A program made the translations under genes and the position numbers. Below, piece after piece: positions 8,350 through 16,469 of a DNA stretch of 64,000 nt. Source of the stretch: an uncultured Bacteroidales bacterium (GTDB taxonomy: Bacteria; Bacteroidota; Bacteroidia; Bacteroidales; UBA3663); the NCBI GenBank assembly GCA_905235375.1, contig CAJOLH010000003.1, positions 1-64,000 of the forward strand, given 5' to 3'. The notes below the pieces were generated by a model. That model saw only the letters and a program-made list of their open reading frames with translations. It was not told the DNA's origin and did no database searches. Position 1 is the first letter of the stretch; each line of letters begins with the position of its first letter.

Positions 8350-8385
8350 AAGGCGTTCCGAACAAGGGAAGCGCCTTTATTTTTT
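8350..8385 (+). terminator. Second terminator-like hairpin
   Basis: The stem pairs aaggcg with cgcctt and continues past one bulged base through ttcc with ggaa. It is followed by a T-rich run at 8376-8385. No gene is seen immediately upstream, so it may be a back-up terminator or the end of an unseen small transcript. Confidence 0.55.
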
Positions 8386-8430
8386 ACAGCATACAGATTT
8401 GGCATTTAGATTCTTTATACTCCTGTAGGA

Positions 8431-8682
8431 GCATACTGTTTTGGCAGATGAAAACTGCATGCTCCGACCGCGGTATACAGTTTTGGTAGATGAAAACTGT
8501 ATGCTCCGACTATGGCATACAGTTTTGGCAGATGAAATCTGTATGCTCCGACCGTGGCATACTGTTTTGGCAGATGAAATCTGTATGCTCCGACCGTGGC
8601 ATACTGTTTTGGCAGATGAAATCTGTATAAATCAATCGCGGCATACAGTTTTGGCGTATGAAAACTGTATGCCGCGATTGTA
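8431..8682. repeat. Six tandem 42-bp units with alternating inverted arms
   Basis: Six units of exactly 42 bp start at 8431, 8473, 8515, 8557, 8599 and 8641. Each is a 12-base arm (gcatacagtttt type), an 8-base loop (ggcagatg type), the inverted arm (aaaactgtatgc type) and a 10-base spacer (tccgaccgtg type). Because arms alternate in orientation, each can pair across either the 8-base or the 10-base loop. Units 1, 3, 4 and 5 carry one or more arm mismatches; unit 6 is perfect. The array lies between the converging acyl-carrier cluster and glmS. The 42-bp period keeps reading frames open on both strands, so open frames here are not evidence of a gene. Confidence 0.9.
8633..8680. repeat. Perfect 20-bp inverted repeat ending the array
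   Basis: The left arm 8633-8652 and right arm 8661-8680 are perfect reverse complements of 20 bases around the loop ggcgtatg (8653-8660). The arm extends the array's 12-base arm by eight bases (caatcgcg). It begins 22 bases beyond the stop codon of the - strand glmS gene, so a role in 3'-end formation is possible. There is no adjacent T-tract, so a simple intrinsic terminator is not proven. Confidence 0.85.
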
Positions 8683-8701
8683 AAATGCGAATATGGGTAT
8701 T

Positions 8702-10603
8702 TTACTCCACTGTTACACTTTTCGCCAGATTTCTCGGCTGATCGACGTTCAATCCTTTCGCTACAGCAACGTGATATGAAAGGAGTTGCAGAGGAATAAC
8801 AGAAATCAGTGGAGTCAAGCAAGATAACGTTTCTGGCACTTCAATATAATCCCCTACCATCGACTTCACAAGTTCATCACCTTCATTGATGACGGCGAGA
8901 ATACGTCCCCGACGACTGATTACCTCTTGCAGATTGGAAATAACTTTTTGATAACGCTTGTGATGGTTAGTCAGGAATACCACAGGCATTTCCTCGTCAA
9001 TCAAGGCAATCGGTCCATGTTTCATCTCAGCTGCAGGATAGCCTTCTGCATGAATATATGAAATCTCCTTAAGTTTCAATGCACCTTCAAGAGCCACAGG
9101 ATAGTTAAATCCACGCCCTAAATAAAGGAAATTGCGAGCATAAGTAAATGTTAGGGCAATGCGCTTGATCTTATCATTTTGTTCGAGAACCTTCTCAATC
9201 TTTGAGGGGATTTCCATCAATTCGCGAATGGTTGCCTGATACTCCTCCTGCTCCACCGTACCCTTGGCCATGCCAAGAGCGAGAGAGAATAGTGTAAGTA
9301 CCACAACCTGACCTGTAAATGCCTTGGTGGAAGCATTTCTGGTCCTACATGAATATAGGTTCCGGTATGTGCTTCACGTGCGATGGAGCTACCTACACCA
9401 TTCACGATGCCATAGATCAAGGCCCCCTGCTGTTTTGCCAATTGAATAGCCGCCAAAGTATCTGCAGTTTCTCCCGATTGACTGATAGGAATCACCACAT
9501 CATCAGGCTCAATGACAGGCTCTGCATAGCGGAACTCCGATGCATACGCCACTTCGACAGGTATTCGACAGAAATGTTCAATCAGCTGCTTACCGATCAA
9601 GCCGGCATGCCATGAAGTGCCACACGAGACGATGATGATGCGTCTAGCACGAAGCAATTGACGACGATTGAGCGTAACCGCCGAAAGCACAACTTGAAGA
9701 AGCGGCTCACGCTTGCCTTCTGACGAATAGGGCGACTCGACTATACGGCCACGCATACAATCCTTCAACACATTGGGCTGGTCGAAAATCTCCTTCAGCA
9801 TGAAATGAGGATAACCCTCATGGTCGAGCATCGACAGATCGACATTGACCTCCTTCACCTCAGCCTCTGCACGATCGCCATTGAGATTGAAGACTTCCAG
9901 CGGCTTTCCTCGTTCAATGACGGCAACCTCCTCGTCTTTGAGATATACAATCTGCTTGGTGTATTCGGCAATCGGTGATGCATCGCTGGCCATGAAGAAT
10001 TCAGAATTATCCTCCACAACACCTACAGCCAAAGGGCTGGATTTACGTGCAGCGACAATCTTATTGGGCTCACGACGATCGACGACCGCGATGGCGTAAG
10101 CACCATAAACCAGACTAAGTGCACGGCGGACAGCCTCGTCAAGACCCCATTCCCTTCTCTCCATGCGTAACTGGGAGTGTCTTGACATATTCAATCAACT
10201 GCACCAGTACCTCGGTATCTGTCTCGCTCTCGAACACAAATCCACGCTTCTTCAACTGTTGGCGGAGCGTACCATAATTCTCGATGATGCCATTATGCAC
10301 TAAGGTAATGTTCCCAGACTGAGAAAGATGCGGATGAGCATTTGTCTCACTGGGTGCGCCATGCGTCGCCCAACGTGTATGAGCAATACCCAACGTTCCC
10401 GACTTATCCTTGTCACGAGCGACATTCTCAAGGTCACTCACCTTCCCTTTCGCTTTATATATATTCAGATGATAGTCGCCTTCATTACCCGTAATCAATG
10501 CACATCCTGCACTATCATACCCACGATACTCCAGACGATGCAAGCCCTTGATCAGAATAGGATAGGCCTCACGTGTTCCGATATAACCAACAATTCCGCA
10601 CAT
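8702..10603 (-). pseudogene. glmS: Glucosamine-6-phosphate synthase with two frame disruptions
   Basis: The whole gene can be followed, but in three frames. 10603 to about 10160 encodes the glutaminase start (Cys2 in MCGIVGYIG, then HTRWATHG and HNGIIENY). About 10165 to 9337 encodes the domain linker and first SIS domain (SCGTSWHAG, SQSGETADT). About 9334 to 8702 encodes the second SIS domain (ASTKAFTGQ, EMKHGPIA) to the normal AKSVTVE end. The first disruption lies within about 10145-10170. The second, at 9334-9337, leaves two bases between GPE and ASTKAF where homologues have three residues (IGV), which implies a 7-base deletion. Either this copy is inactive or the sequence has errors here. 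GlmS makes glucosamine-6-phosphate from fructose-6-phosphate and glutamine for cell-wall and LPS synthesis. Confidence 0.85.
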
Positions 10604-10641
10604 AACAGTTCAAAGATTTATTAAATGAAACAAATATGGTG

Positions 10642-10649
10642 CAAATTTA
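10642..10649 (-). promoter_or_regulatory. Possible glmS promoter -7 box
   Basis: On the - strand this reads TAAATTTG, matching the Bacteroidetes -7 consensus, 39 bases before the glmS ATG. I see no TTTG at the right distance upstream, so only half of the promoter is supported. Confidence 0.35.
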
Positions 10650-10747
10650 CTTAAAAAATTGAATAACTCCACTCTCAATTTTAATAATTTTTCCACCAAA
10701 ACCAATATTTCCCTTTCTTTTTTCCATTTGCAACCCATACTTTACAG

Positions 10748-10786
10748 AAAAAGTCCAGCTGATCATGAAATCAACTGGACTTTTTC
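10748..10786 (-). terminator. Terminator closing the capsule-locus run (bidirectional shape)
   Basis: A 13-bp stem (aaagtccagctga with tcaactggacttt, one G-U type pair) is flanked by an A-run on the left and a T-run on the right. It can therefore terminate in either direction. It lies about 25 bases after the stop of the last - strand gene of the long capsule run and before glmS. Confidence 0.8.
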
Positions 10787-10810
10787 TTTAGCAACCACAA
10801 TTAATGACAA

Positions 10811-11818
10811 TTACATACCAACTATGTATTTACTATATGGTAATTTAGAAATAGCATGAACAATTAAATAAGAAAGTGCTGCAGTGACAATTACTATCAA
10901 GGGAACCTGAATAGCATAGTGAATATTATATGGCTTAAACCAGCTCCAAACAATGTCTCGCATCAAATAAAAATGAACCAAATAAATGCCGAAAGTATGC
11001 TGGGCAAAATCGTAAAAACGTGCTGACCATTTGGGAGAATAATGAATGTGCTTCAAAATAACAAAATAACATATAGCAAGTAGTACTACATTAACTGATA
11101 ATCTATCTTGAACAACACCATGCGGAACTGCCATAGCATAAAGTACAATAGGCAAAATAACAACTATAGCAATAAACAAATAGAAATACTTTCTTTGATC
11201 AGTAGTAATATTAACATATCGTCGAAGATAATGACCTAATAGAGCAAAACCTATAAAACCATAAAAGTAATAAAGATAACCTCCTACATAACTAATAAGA
11301 TACATGAAGCGAGTATCAATTATGTTTAAATATGGTAGAAAGAGTGTAATACCCCAAATAATCAAATAAAACTCCAAATCTTTTTTTGAACACCTATTCA
11401 ACCAAACCGACAGAACTGGAGTCAGCATATAAATACCAAAAATAACATAAATAAACCAATAAACTCCGACTTGTGGCCCAAAAGGAATTCTCATTACCTT
11501 ACCAATAGCTTCTTGCGCAGTATAATTACCTTGTAGATATTTAACTCCAATAAAAAACAAGGACCAAAATACCATTGGGAAAACGATTCGAGTAACTCTT
11601 TTTTTCATAAATGGAATCGTATCTCTTTCTTTATTCAAAATCAATGCACCAGATATCATAAAGAATAAGATAGAGGCACCTCCTACGGCTAAATAGTTGT
11701 AAATAGCTACCATATATTGACCATCGCTCCCATTTGGTATTGCGGCATGAGTCATAATAACACACAAGCAGGCGAAAGACCGTACTGCATCAATCCAATA
11801 CTCTCGATTATTATCCAT
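10811..11818 (-). CDS. Membrane acyltransferase family 3 (O-acetyltransferase-like)
   Basis: A 335-residue polytopic membrane protein of the Acyl_transf_3 family. It starts with the signature REYWIDAVRSFACLCVIMTH, with the conserved histidine at the end of the first helix, and continues GASILFFMISGALIL, then about eight further hydrophobic segments. Family members acetylate or succinylate sugars of surface glycans at the cytoplasmic membrane. It is the last gene before the terminator at 10748-10786. It is one of three such enzymes in the locus (also 28575-29639 and 39198-40196), so several different O-acylations are possible. Confidence 0.85.
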   Translation of the reverse strand: MDNNREYWIDAVRSFACLCVIMTHAAIPNGSDGQYMVAIYNYLAVGGASILFFMISGALILNKERDTIPFMKKRVTRIVFPMVFWSLFFIGVKYLQGNYTAQEAIGKVMRIPFGPQVGVYWFIYVIFGIYMLTPVLSVWLNRCSKKDLEFYLIIWGITLFLPYLNIIDTRFMYLISYVGGYLYYFYGFIGFALLGHYLRRYVNITTDQRKYFYLFIAIVVILPIVLYAMAVPHGVVQDRLSVNVVLLAICYFVILKHIHYSPKWSARFYDFAQHTFGIYLVHFYLMRDIVWSWFKPYNIHYAIQVPLIVIVTAALSYLIVHAISKLPYSKYIVGM

Positions 11819-11869
11819 TTACATTAATGCTAAAAAAATCTTCTTGAAATTTCTTCTTTTCTATTTTGT

Positions 11870-12406
11870 TTATTTTCCCAATTCTATATTACCCGAATAT
11901 GAAATACGCTCACGTTGGCGAGCTCGCACATCAACAGAAGAACTTCCATTGTCGAATACCTCGATTGTATAGAAATAGGTGTCTTCGTCATTGGTTACAC
12001 CTATTTCAATATGTCGTTGACCTTCCCTTTTCGTAAATTCCTGGTAACTACCTATTGGAGCCATGAAATTCAATCCCTTTCCTCCACCGTATGGCACATT
12101 GTAGGCACGACCGAAATAAGGGAGATATGAAAACAGAGTATCGTTCCTCACTTCGACAGAATAGCCATACGAAACATGCCTACTACTTCCCCTCATCGGA
12201 TACATTCGGTCTACAGAGATCTTAAAAACTCGATTGTTTAGCGCATTCGTAACATTAGCAGATAGTTCTGCCATCTGGGCTGCTTTCTCTTCGGAAGTGG
12301 CACAGCTGCTCCATAGAATCACCACCGAAATAAATAAATCAAACAACCAAATTATCCTTTTCAATACAACAAGCAACGAACAATAACTAAATAACTGTGA
12401 TCTCAA
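11870..12406 (-). CDS. DUF4251-like lipoprotein
   Basis: A 178-residue protein with an N-terminal hydrophobic stretch ending in ILWSSCATSEE, a plausible Bacteroidetes lipoprotein signal, although the -3 position is not the usual leucine. The mature part resembles DUF4251 proteins: a VDRMYPMRG strand, SYGYSVEVRNDTLFSYLPYFGRAY cut here to its first half (SYGYSVEVRND) in my comparison, and a late FYTIEVFDNGSS strand. The function of the family is unknown; it is found in Bacteroidetes envelopes. The start is uncertain and may be internal, just before the hydrophobic core. It follows the beta-barrel-like gene by 18 bases. Confidence 0.65.
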   Translation of the reverse strand: MRSQLFSYCSLLVVLKRIIWLFDLFISVVILWSSCATSEEKAAQMAELSANVTNALNNRVFKISVDRMYPMRGSSRHVSYGYSVEVRNDTLFSYLPYFGRAYNVPYGGGKGLNFMAPIGSYQEFTKREGQRHIEIGVTNDEDTYFYTIEVFDNGSSSVDVRARQRERISYSGNIELGK

Positions 12407-12424
12407 ATCAATCGGAATTGCGGC

Positions 12425-13384
12425 CTAATAAAGTATTTCATTATATTTCTTTTTCTCTTCCCAATCCTTGACACGCTTTTCCTTGTTTTTGCGAATTTGT
12501 TCATTTGCCTTCTTAACGTCCTCGTTGTGCTGTCTTATTCTTTCACTCTTGGTTGCACGACGCTTGTCCATCTCTTTGCGAGCCTTCTTGATACGTTCAC
12601 GCTCCTCTTGTAAAACCTTTTCACGATCCTTTTCGGTATATCTCGGCGCCCATTCTGAATCGATATCCGTAGTCAAACGATACCTGTTTTTATCTCGACG
12701 ATCATAGATGTGGTAAACAAAACCCGTATGGAATTTCAAGAATCCACTGAGGGACGCGTTTTCCTCCACACCATCATATCGGCTTTCGGTGATATTATAG
12801 CTTGCTTCAAATGCCCAGTCCCAATGAGAAGAGAAACGATAGGCCGTTGTCAATCCTGCATGAAACGACCAACAGGTCTTATCCTGATAATCTACAGGAT
12901 ACTCATCCCACTCCTTCAATTTCATATCAAAATGCAATGCTTCAATGAGCGCAGGACCTGCAAATACCATCACATCGACCTTCGGACGATACTTGCGCCG
13001 TGGCGCAAATAGCGTAGTCAAGTCGAGCACACCATCAGCGTATGCATGCATCAAATAGAAACGATAACTTGAACCATACTTCTCAGGATCAAGTTCTTTA
13101 GCCATTGCATCAGCCTCTCCTGACTGTCGCGCTACCGATGCACCAAAGCGAACTCCAAAAGCTCTTGTAAAGAATGTACCCAATTGAAAATCAAAACTTG
13201 GAAAATTCTTACCAAGATTGCTACTTGGGGCATTATCAGCAAATGACCATGTCGTTCCAACAGATGCTCCAATCCACCAGTCCATCCTCTTGGGCACATC
13301 AATAGTTCCCCACTCTTCTTTTTGACCGAAAGATGACACACTCGACATCGCAACTAACAAACAAATAAAAAAATATTTCATCAT
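12425..13384 (-). CDS. Outer-membrane beta-barrel-like protein with charged C-terminal helix
   Basis: A 319-residue protein with a clear signal peptide (MMKYFFICLLVAMSSVSSFG then QKEEW). Residues about 35-225 alternate aromatic and polar residues in the manner of small outer-membrane barrels, for example IGASVGTTWSF and FHAGFVYHIY-like strands. The final 85 residues are highly charged (EERERIKKAREM-like pattern) and probably form a coiled coil, which is unusual after a barrel. It lies 18 bases after the ATP-grasp gene in the same run. Whether it serves the capsule or only shares the transcript cannot be told. No specific family is recognised. Confidence 0.6.
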   Translation of the reverse strand: MMKYFFICLLVAMSSVSSFGQKEEWGTIDVPKRMDWWIGASVGTTWSFADNAPSSNLGKNFPSFDFQLGTFFTRAFGVRFGASVARQSGEADAMAKELDPEKYGSSYRFYLMHAYADGVLDLTTLFAPRRKYRPKVDVMVFAGPALIEALHFDMKLKEWDEYPVDYQDKTCWSFHAGLTTAYRFSSHWDWAFEASYNITESRYDGVEENASLSGFLKFHTGFVYHIYDRRDKNRYRLTTDIDSEWAPRYTEKDREKVLQEERERIKKARKEMDKRRATKSERIRQHNEDVKKANEQIRKNKEKRVKDWEEKKKYNEILY

Positions 13385-13402
13385 ATTGGAATAGAATAAT
13401 GC

Positions 13403-14410
13403 TCAAACTGTTACATTTACTAAATAATCACACTTTGCAAAAGTCAACCCGTATTTCGGTGTAAGCCATTCCAAAGGAGCAATATTTCCCTTTGTCCACT
13501 CAATCATAGCCTTGGGTAAATTGACACCTGCTTCATGAGAAAAAGGATAACCGCCACCGAATCGGGGATTCAAATCAATGAGATAATACTTTCCATTCTT
13601 AGCCAAAATATCGCAATCAAGATTTCCTATATGTTTCAATTGTTTCGAAATCTTCTCTCCAATATTGCGAAGCGCCTCATCGTCAATAGTAGTTGCTTTA
13701 TCAGTCTCACCAGAACGCATTCCTAATTTACGTTTCACCGAAACAAATTGGAAATTACCATCCAAGTCGTTCATGATATCGAGACCAAACTCCACTCCGT
13801 TCACTACTTCCTGAATTAGGATCTCATTGCTATTAGATGATGCATTCTTAAGGATAGATTTTCTTAATTTTTTCTTTAAAAGAAAATATACAGCCGAAAG
13901 ATCATTCACATCATCAACAAATTCCATACCGATAGAGCCAGAACCCCATCGCGGCTTCAAGATGACAGGGAGGCTAATCGAATTGGACCGGAGAGCAGCA
14001 ATTGCCTCCTCCAAATCGATAAAAGTCCTAGGCACATTCAATCCAATGCGAGAGGCGAACTCGCAAGTCAGGTACTTATCAAAACAAATACGAATAACTT
14101 CGGGGGAAGAAACTGCGACTCTTACACCTATGGATTCGAATTCAATTTTTCTTTCCGATAGGATTGGCAACTCCAAGTCGTTCAGAGAAATCAATAATTT
14201 AATTTGATAGTCTTTGCAAATTTCCAATACCTTTTCAACATAATGGCTGTCATATACACCTGGAACCTGAATCCTAATATCAGCAGCAGACAATGCAGGA
14301 GCAGACAGTTGCATGTCAGCACAAACAATCAACCCGTCACCTGCAAGGGCTTCCTTGAAATAATTAATCAGATAGGTGCGACGGCCTGCACAAGTAAACA
14401 ATATATTCAT
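13403..14410 (-). CDS. ATP-grasp ligase (carbamoyl-phosphate-synthase-like/PylC-like)
   Basis: A 335-residue ATP-grasp enzyme. It opens with MNILFTCAGRRTYL, typical of stand-alone ATP-grasp proteins in polysaccharide loci. It has the nucleotide-binding LPVILKPRWGSGSIGM segment and the metal-binding LIDLNPRFGGGYP near residue 285. Such enzymes activate a carboxylate by phosphorylation and join it to an amine. The ATG at 14410 was chosen; an upstream TTG at 14419 is also possible. It follows the GNAT-PLP fusion gene by nine bases. I infer that it attaches an amino acid, perhaps one handled by the fusion protein, to an amino sugar of the capsule. Confidence 0.8.
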   Translation of the reverse strand: MNILFTCAGRRTYLINYFKEALAGDGLIVCADMQLSAPALSAADIRIQVPGVYDSHYVEKVLEICKDYQIKLLISLNDLELPILSERKIEFESIGVRVAVSSPEVIRICFDKYLTCEFASRIGLNVPRTFIDLEEAIAALRSNSISLPVILKPRWGSGSIGMEFVDDVNDLSAVYFLLKKKLRKSILKNASSNSNEILIQEVVNGVEFGLDIMNDLDGNFQFVSVKRKLGMRSGETDKATTIDDEALRNIGEKISKQLKHIGNLDCDILAKNGKYYLIDLNPRFGGGYPFSHEAGVNLPKAMIEWTKGNIAPLEWLTPKYGLTFAKCDYLVNVTV

Positions 14411-14419
14411 GATACACAA

Positions 14420-15856
14420 TTAATGCATTAAATTCATAAGACCACCAGTATGCCAAAATATAAGATTATTAGATGCCAGATTATGCCTTTTCATATAATC
14501 CATCATGCCATAAAAACCTTTTCCTGAATAGGTCGTATCGAACATAATTCCTGAATGCTTCATTACTCGATTGAGGTAATCTGCCATCTCGGGAGAGAAC
14601 TTCTCATAACCACCACAAAGATAATCACAAGAAAATAATATATCGTCGGAGAAGTCTTTGTTTAGGCCATAATATTGTCCAAGTCTGTTGGCAAAATCCA
14701 CTATCACTTGCCGGCCACGATCATATTGACGAGCTACTGAGATACCAACCACTTTCACATCAGTCCAATTGACAAGTGATAGCCCCACAACAATACCGGC
14801 CTGGGTCGAGCCAGTCCCTGAAGCGTGGAAAATATAGTCAGGCTTGTAGCCGATCTCATCACACTGCCTCTTCAGGTCTTTTACTGCCTTTACAAAGCTA
14901 ATTCCACCAGGCAAATCATGACCACCGCCATGCACATAGTAAGGATTCAATCCTCTTGAAGAGAAAGATTCCATTGCCCTATCCATAGCAGCGGCTGTAT
15001 CTTCGGTCCGAATAGTCTCACATTCAGCACCGCTCAATCTATCGAGTAAAGCATTGCCCTTCTCTTCATAGAAACGATCAGAAGTACCTTGGATGCATAG
15101 GTGGCATTTCCACCCGTTTCGTGCAGCCATAAGCGCCATCGCACGATTATGATTGCTCTGTATGCCCCCACACGTGACAATCGCATTATAGCCATGGCTT
15201 TTCAGGAAAGACTCATATTCAAATGCCTTACGTGACTTTCCCCCACCACCGAGGTCGGGCAATAAATCATCACGGACAATCTTAAATCTTAACCCATCCA
15301 CTTCCATGTCCCTAAGATAAAGTGGACATATTGAGGGTTCATCAGAAGGTCTTGATCCTACAAAATCAGTTGAAACAAGACCATAATAGAGCCTATCCTC
15401 ATAGCCAGTAGAAGATGCTACCTCATCACGCAAAGTGCCCTCAAGACGGAACCCTACTTTCTCGTAAGTCCTCCTGGCTTTTATATTACTATTGTTAGTA
15501 TAAAGATAAATCTTATGCAAATGCAGATTATTGAGCCCATACTCGCACAAGAGGCGAGTTGTTTTCTGGCCATATCCCCTTCCTTGAAGATGAGGTGCCA
15601 CGAAAACATATAATTCAGCCTTATTGACCAAAGAATCAATATTGGTGAGACCTCCCATTGCCACAATCTGACCATCAGAATCTTCAAAGACAAAATCCTG
15701 TCGAGAGGCACAACTCTGATTCTTCTGAAACCATCTTTGCGTATTCTCGAGTGTAATCGGCAGAATGAAATGCATGGTTTGATAAACCATAGGATTGTTC
15801 ATCCATTCGACTCTTGTGGGAAGATCATTCTCCTGCAATTTTCTTAACTTTATCAT
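14420..15856 (-). CDS. Fusion of GNAT acetyltransferase and D-cysteine desulfhydrase/ACC deaminase-like PLP enzyme
   Basis: A 478-residue two-domain protein. Residues 1-165 form a GNAT domain: it begins IKLRKLQENDL, the acetyl-CoA loop QGRGYG is near 91-96, and NIKARRTYEKVGFRLEGTL follows. Residues about 180-478 match fold-type II PLP enzymes of the ACC deaminase/D-cysteine desulfhydrase group: the Schiff-base lysine is about 207 in GGGGKSRKAF, followed by CGGIQSNHNRA and the phosphate-binding GTGSTQAG. I chose the ATG at 15856, where the GNAT fold begins, over an upstream codon at 15919. It overlaps the sugar transferase gene by 32 bases. The fusion is unusual. With the next-door ATP-grasp enzyme it suggests formation of a modified amino acid for the glycan; this is inference. 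Confidence 0.8.
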   Translation of the reverse strand: MIKLRKLQENDLPTRVEWMNNPMVYQTMHFILPITLENTQRWFQKNQSCASRQDFVFEDSDGQIVAMGGLTNIDSLVNKAELYVFVAPHLQGRGYGQKTTRLLCEYGLNNLHLHKIYLYTNNSNIKARRTYEKVGFRLEGTLRDEVASSTGYEDRLYYGLVSTDFVGSRPSDEPSICPLYLRDMEVDGLRFKIVRDDLLPDLGGGGKSRKAFEYESFLKSHGYNAIVTCGGIQSNHNRAMALMAARNGWKCHLCIQGTSDRFYEEKGNALLDRLSGAECETIRTEDTAAAMDRAMESFSSRGLNPYYVHGGGHDLPGGISFVKAVKDLKRQCDEIGYKPDYIFHASGTGSTQAGIVVGLSLVNWTDVKVVGISVARQYDRGRQVIVDFANRLGQYYGLNKDFSDDILFSCDYLCGGYEKFSPEMADYLNRVMKHSGIMFDTTYSGKGFYGMMDYMKRHNLASNNLIFWHTGGLMNLMH

Positions 15857-16469
15857 GTCTTTCAACACTAAGCAACGTTCCTTTGGGAACGACTTGTACG
15901 TCCTTATGTTCGAGCACATTCCTGAGTGTTCGGAGTATTACTTTACAGTCCAACGCGAAACTCAAATGTTCGACATAATAGGCATCATATTCCAATTTCT
16001 GGTCCCAACTCACTGCGTTTCGTCCATTAACCTGTGCCCAACCGGAAATACCAGGACGAACCGTATGACGCAGTTTTTCCCGTTCAGTATAATAGGGAAG
16101 ATATTCGGGCAGAAGAGGGCGTGGTCCAATTAAAGACATCTCGCCTTTGAGAACATTAAACAATTGGGGCAATTCATCGAGTGAAGTTTGCCGCACAAAA
16201 GCTCCGATTTTAGTCAACCGTTTCTCGTTAGGAAGAAGATTTCCATCAGCATCCCGTTCGTCGGTCATGCTCTTAAACTTGATAATCTTAAAGATTTTCT
16301 CATTTAATCCCGGTCGATTTTGATAAAAGAAGACACCAGCACCTTTATTTGCAAAATGCAAGACTATTGCCACAATAACAATGAGCCACCATAGACATAA
16401 TAAAGCAATGATGACAAGAACCAGGTCAAAAAACCTTTTCAGATAACAATTATAAATATTATGCTTCAT
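15825..16469 (-). CDS. Initiating sugar-1-phosphate transferase (PglC-like)
   Basis: A 214-residue monotopic phosphoglycosyl transferase of the bacterial sugar transferase family. One N-terminal membrane segment (DLVLVIIALLCLWWLIVIV) precedes the catalytic core with KFKSMTD, the Asp-Glu dyad in SLDELPQL, LIGPRPLLPEY and RPGISGWAQVNGRN. It moves a sugar-1-phosphate from a UDP-sugar to undecaprenyl phosphate on the inner membrane, starting the repeat unit. The short form without extra N-terminal helices is the PglC/WecP type. It overlaps the preceding GT4 gene by 11 bases. Although it acts first, it is encoded near the distal end of the operon. Confidence 0.9.
   Translation of the reverse strand: MKHNIYNCYLKRFFDLVLVIIALLCLWWLIVIVAIVLHFANKGAGVFFYQNRPGLNEKIFKIIKFKSMTDERDADGNLLPNEKRLTKIGAFVRQTSLDELPQLFNVLKGEMSLIGPRPLLPEYLPYYTEREKLRHTVRPGISGWAQVNGRNAVSWDQKLEYDAYYVEHLSFALDCKVILRTLRNVLEHKDVQVVPKGTLLSVERHDKVKKIAGE

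Larger units (their letters stand above)
7992..8430. other. Intergenic region after the acyl-carrier cluster
   Basis: A 440-base AT-rich stretch between the end of the + strand cluster and the 42-bp array. I find no convincing coding frame, tRNA or promoter. It contains the two terminator-like hairpins listed separately. The second could belong to a small untranslated transcript, but nothing else supports one. Confidence 0.5.

Noticed and set aside
8431..8682. CRISPR array
   Set aside because: Units are contiguous palindromic repeats with conserved, not unique, spacers, and no cas genes are in the window.
8415..8822. Open frames on both strands across the 42-bp array, encoding repeating 14-residue peptides
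   Set aside because: A period divisible by three keeps frames open automatically. There is no promoter, no signal and no known peptide, and the - strand frame runs into glmS in another frame.
8702..10603. Programmed frameshifting in glmS
   Set aside because: No slippery heptamer with a downstream structure was found at either site, and the second site needs about seven missing bases, which ribosomal frameshifting does not replace.
10604..10660. glmS ribozyme/riboswitch upstream of glmS
   Set aside because: The leader is only tens of bases and AT-rich, with no ribozyme core; this element is known mainly from Gram-positive bacteria.
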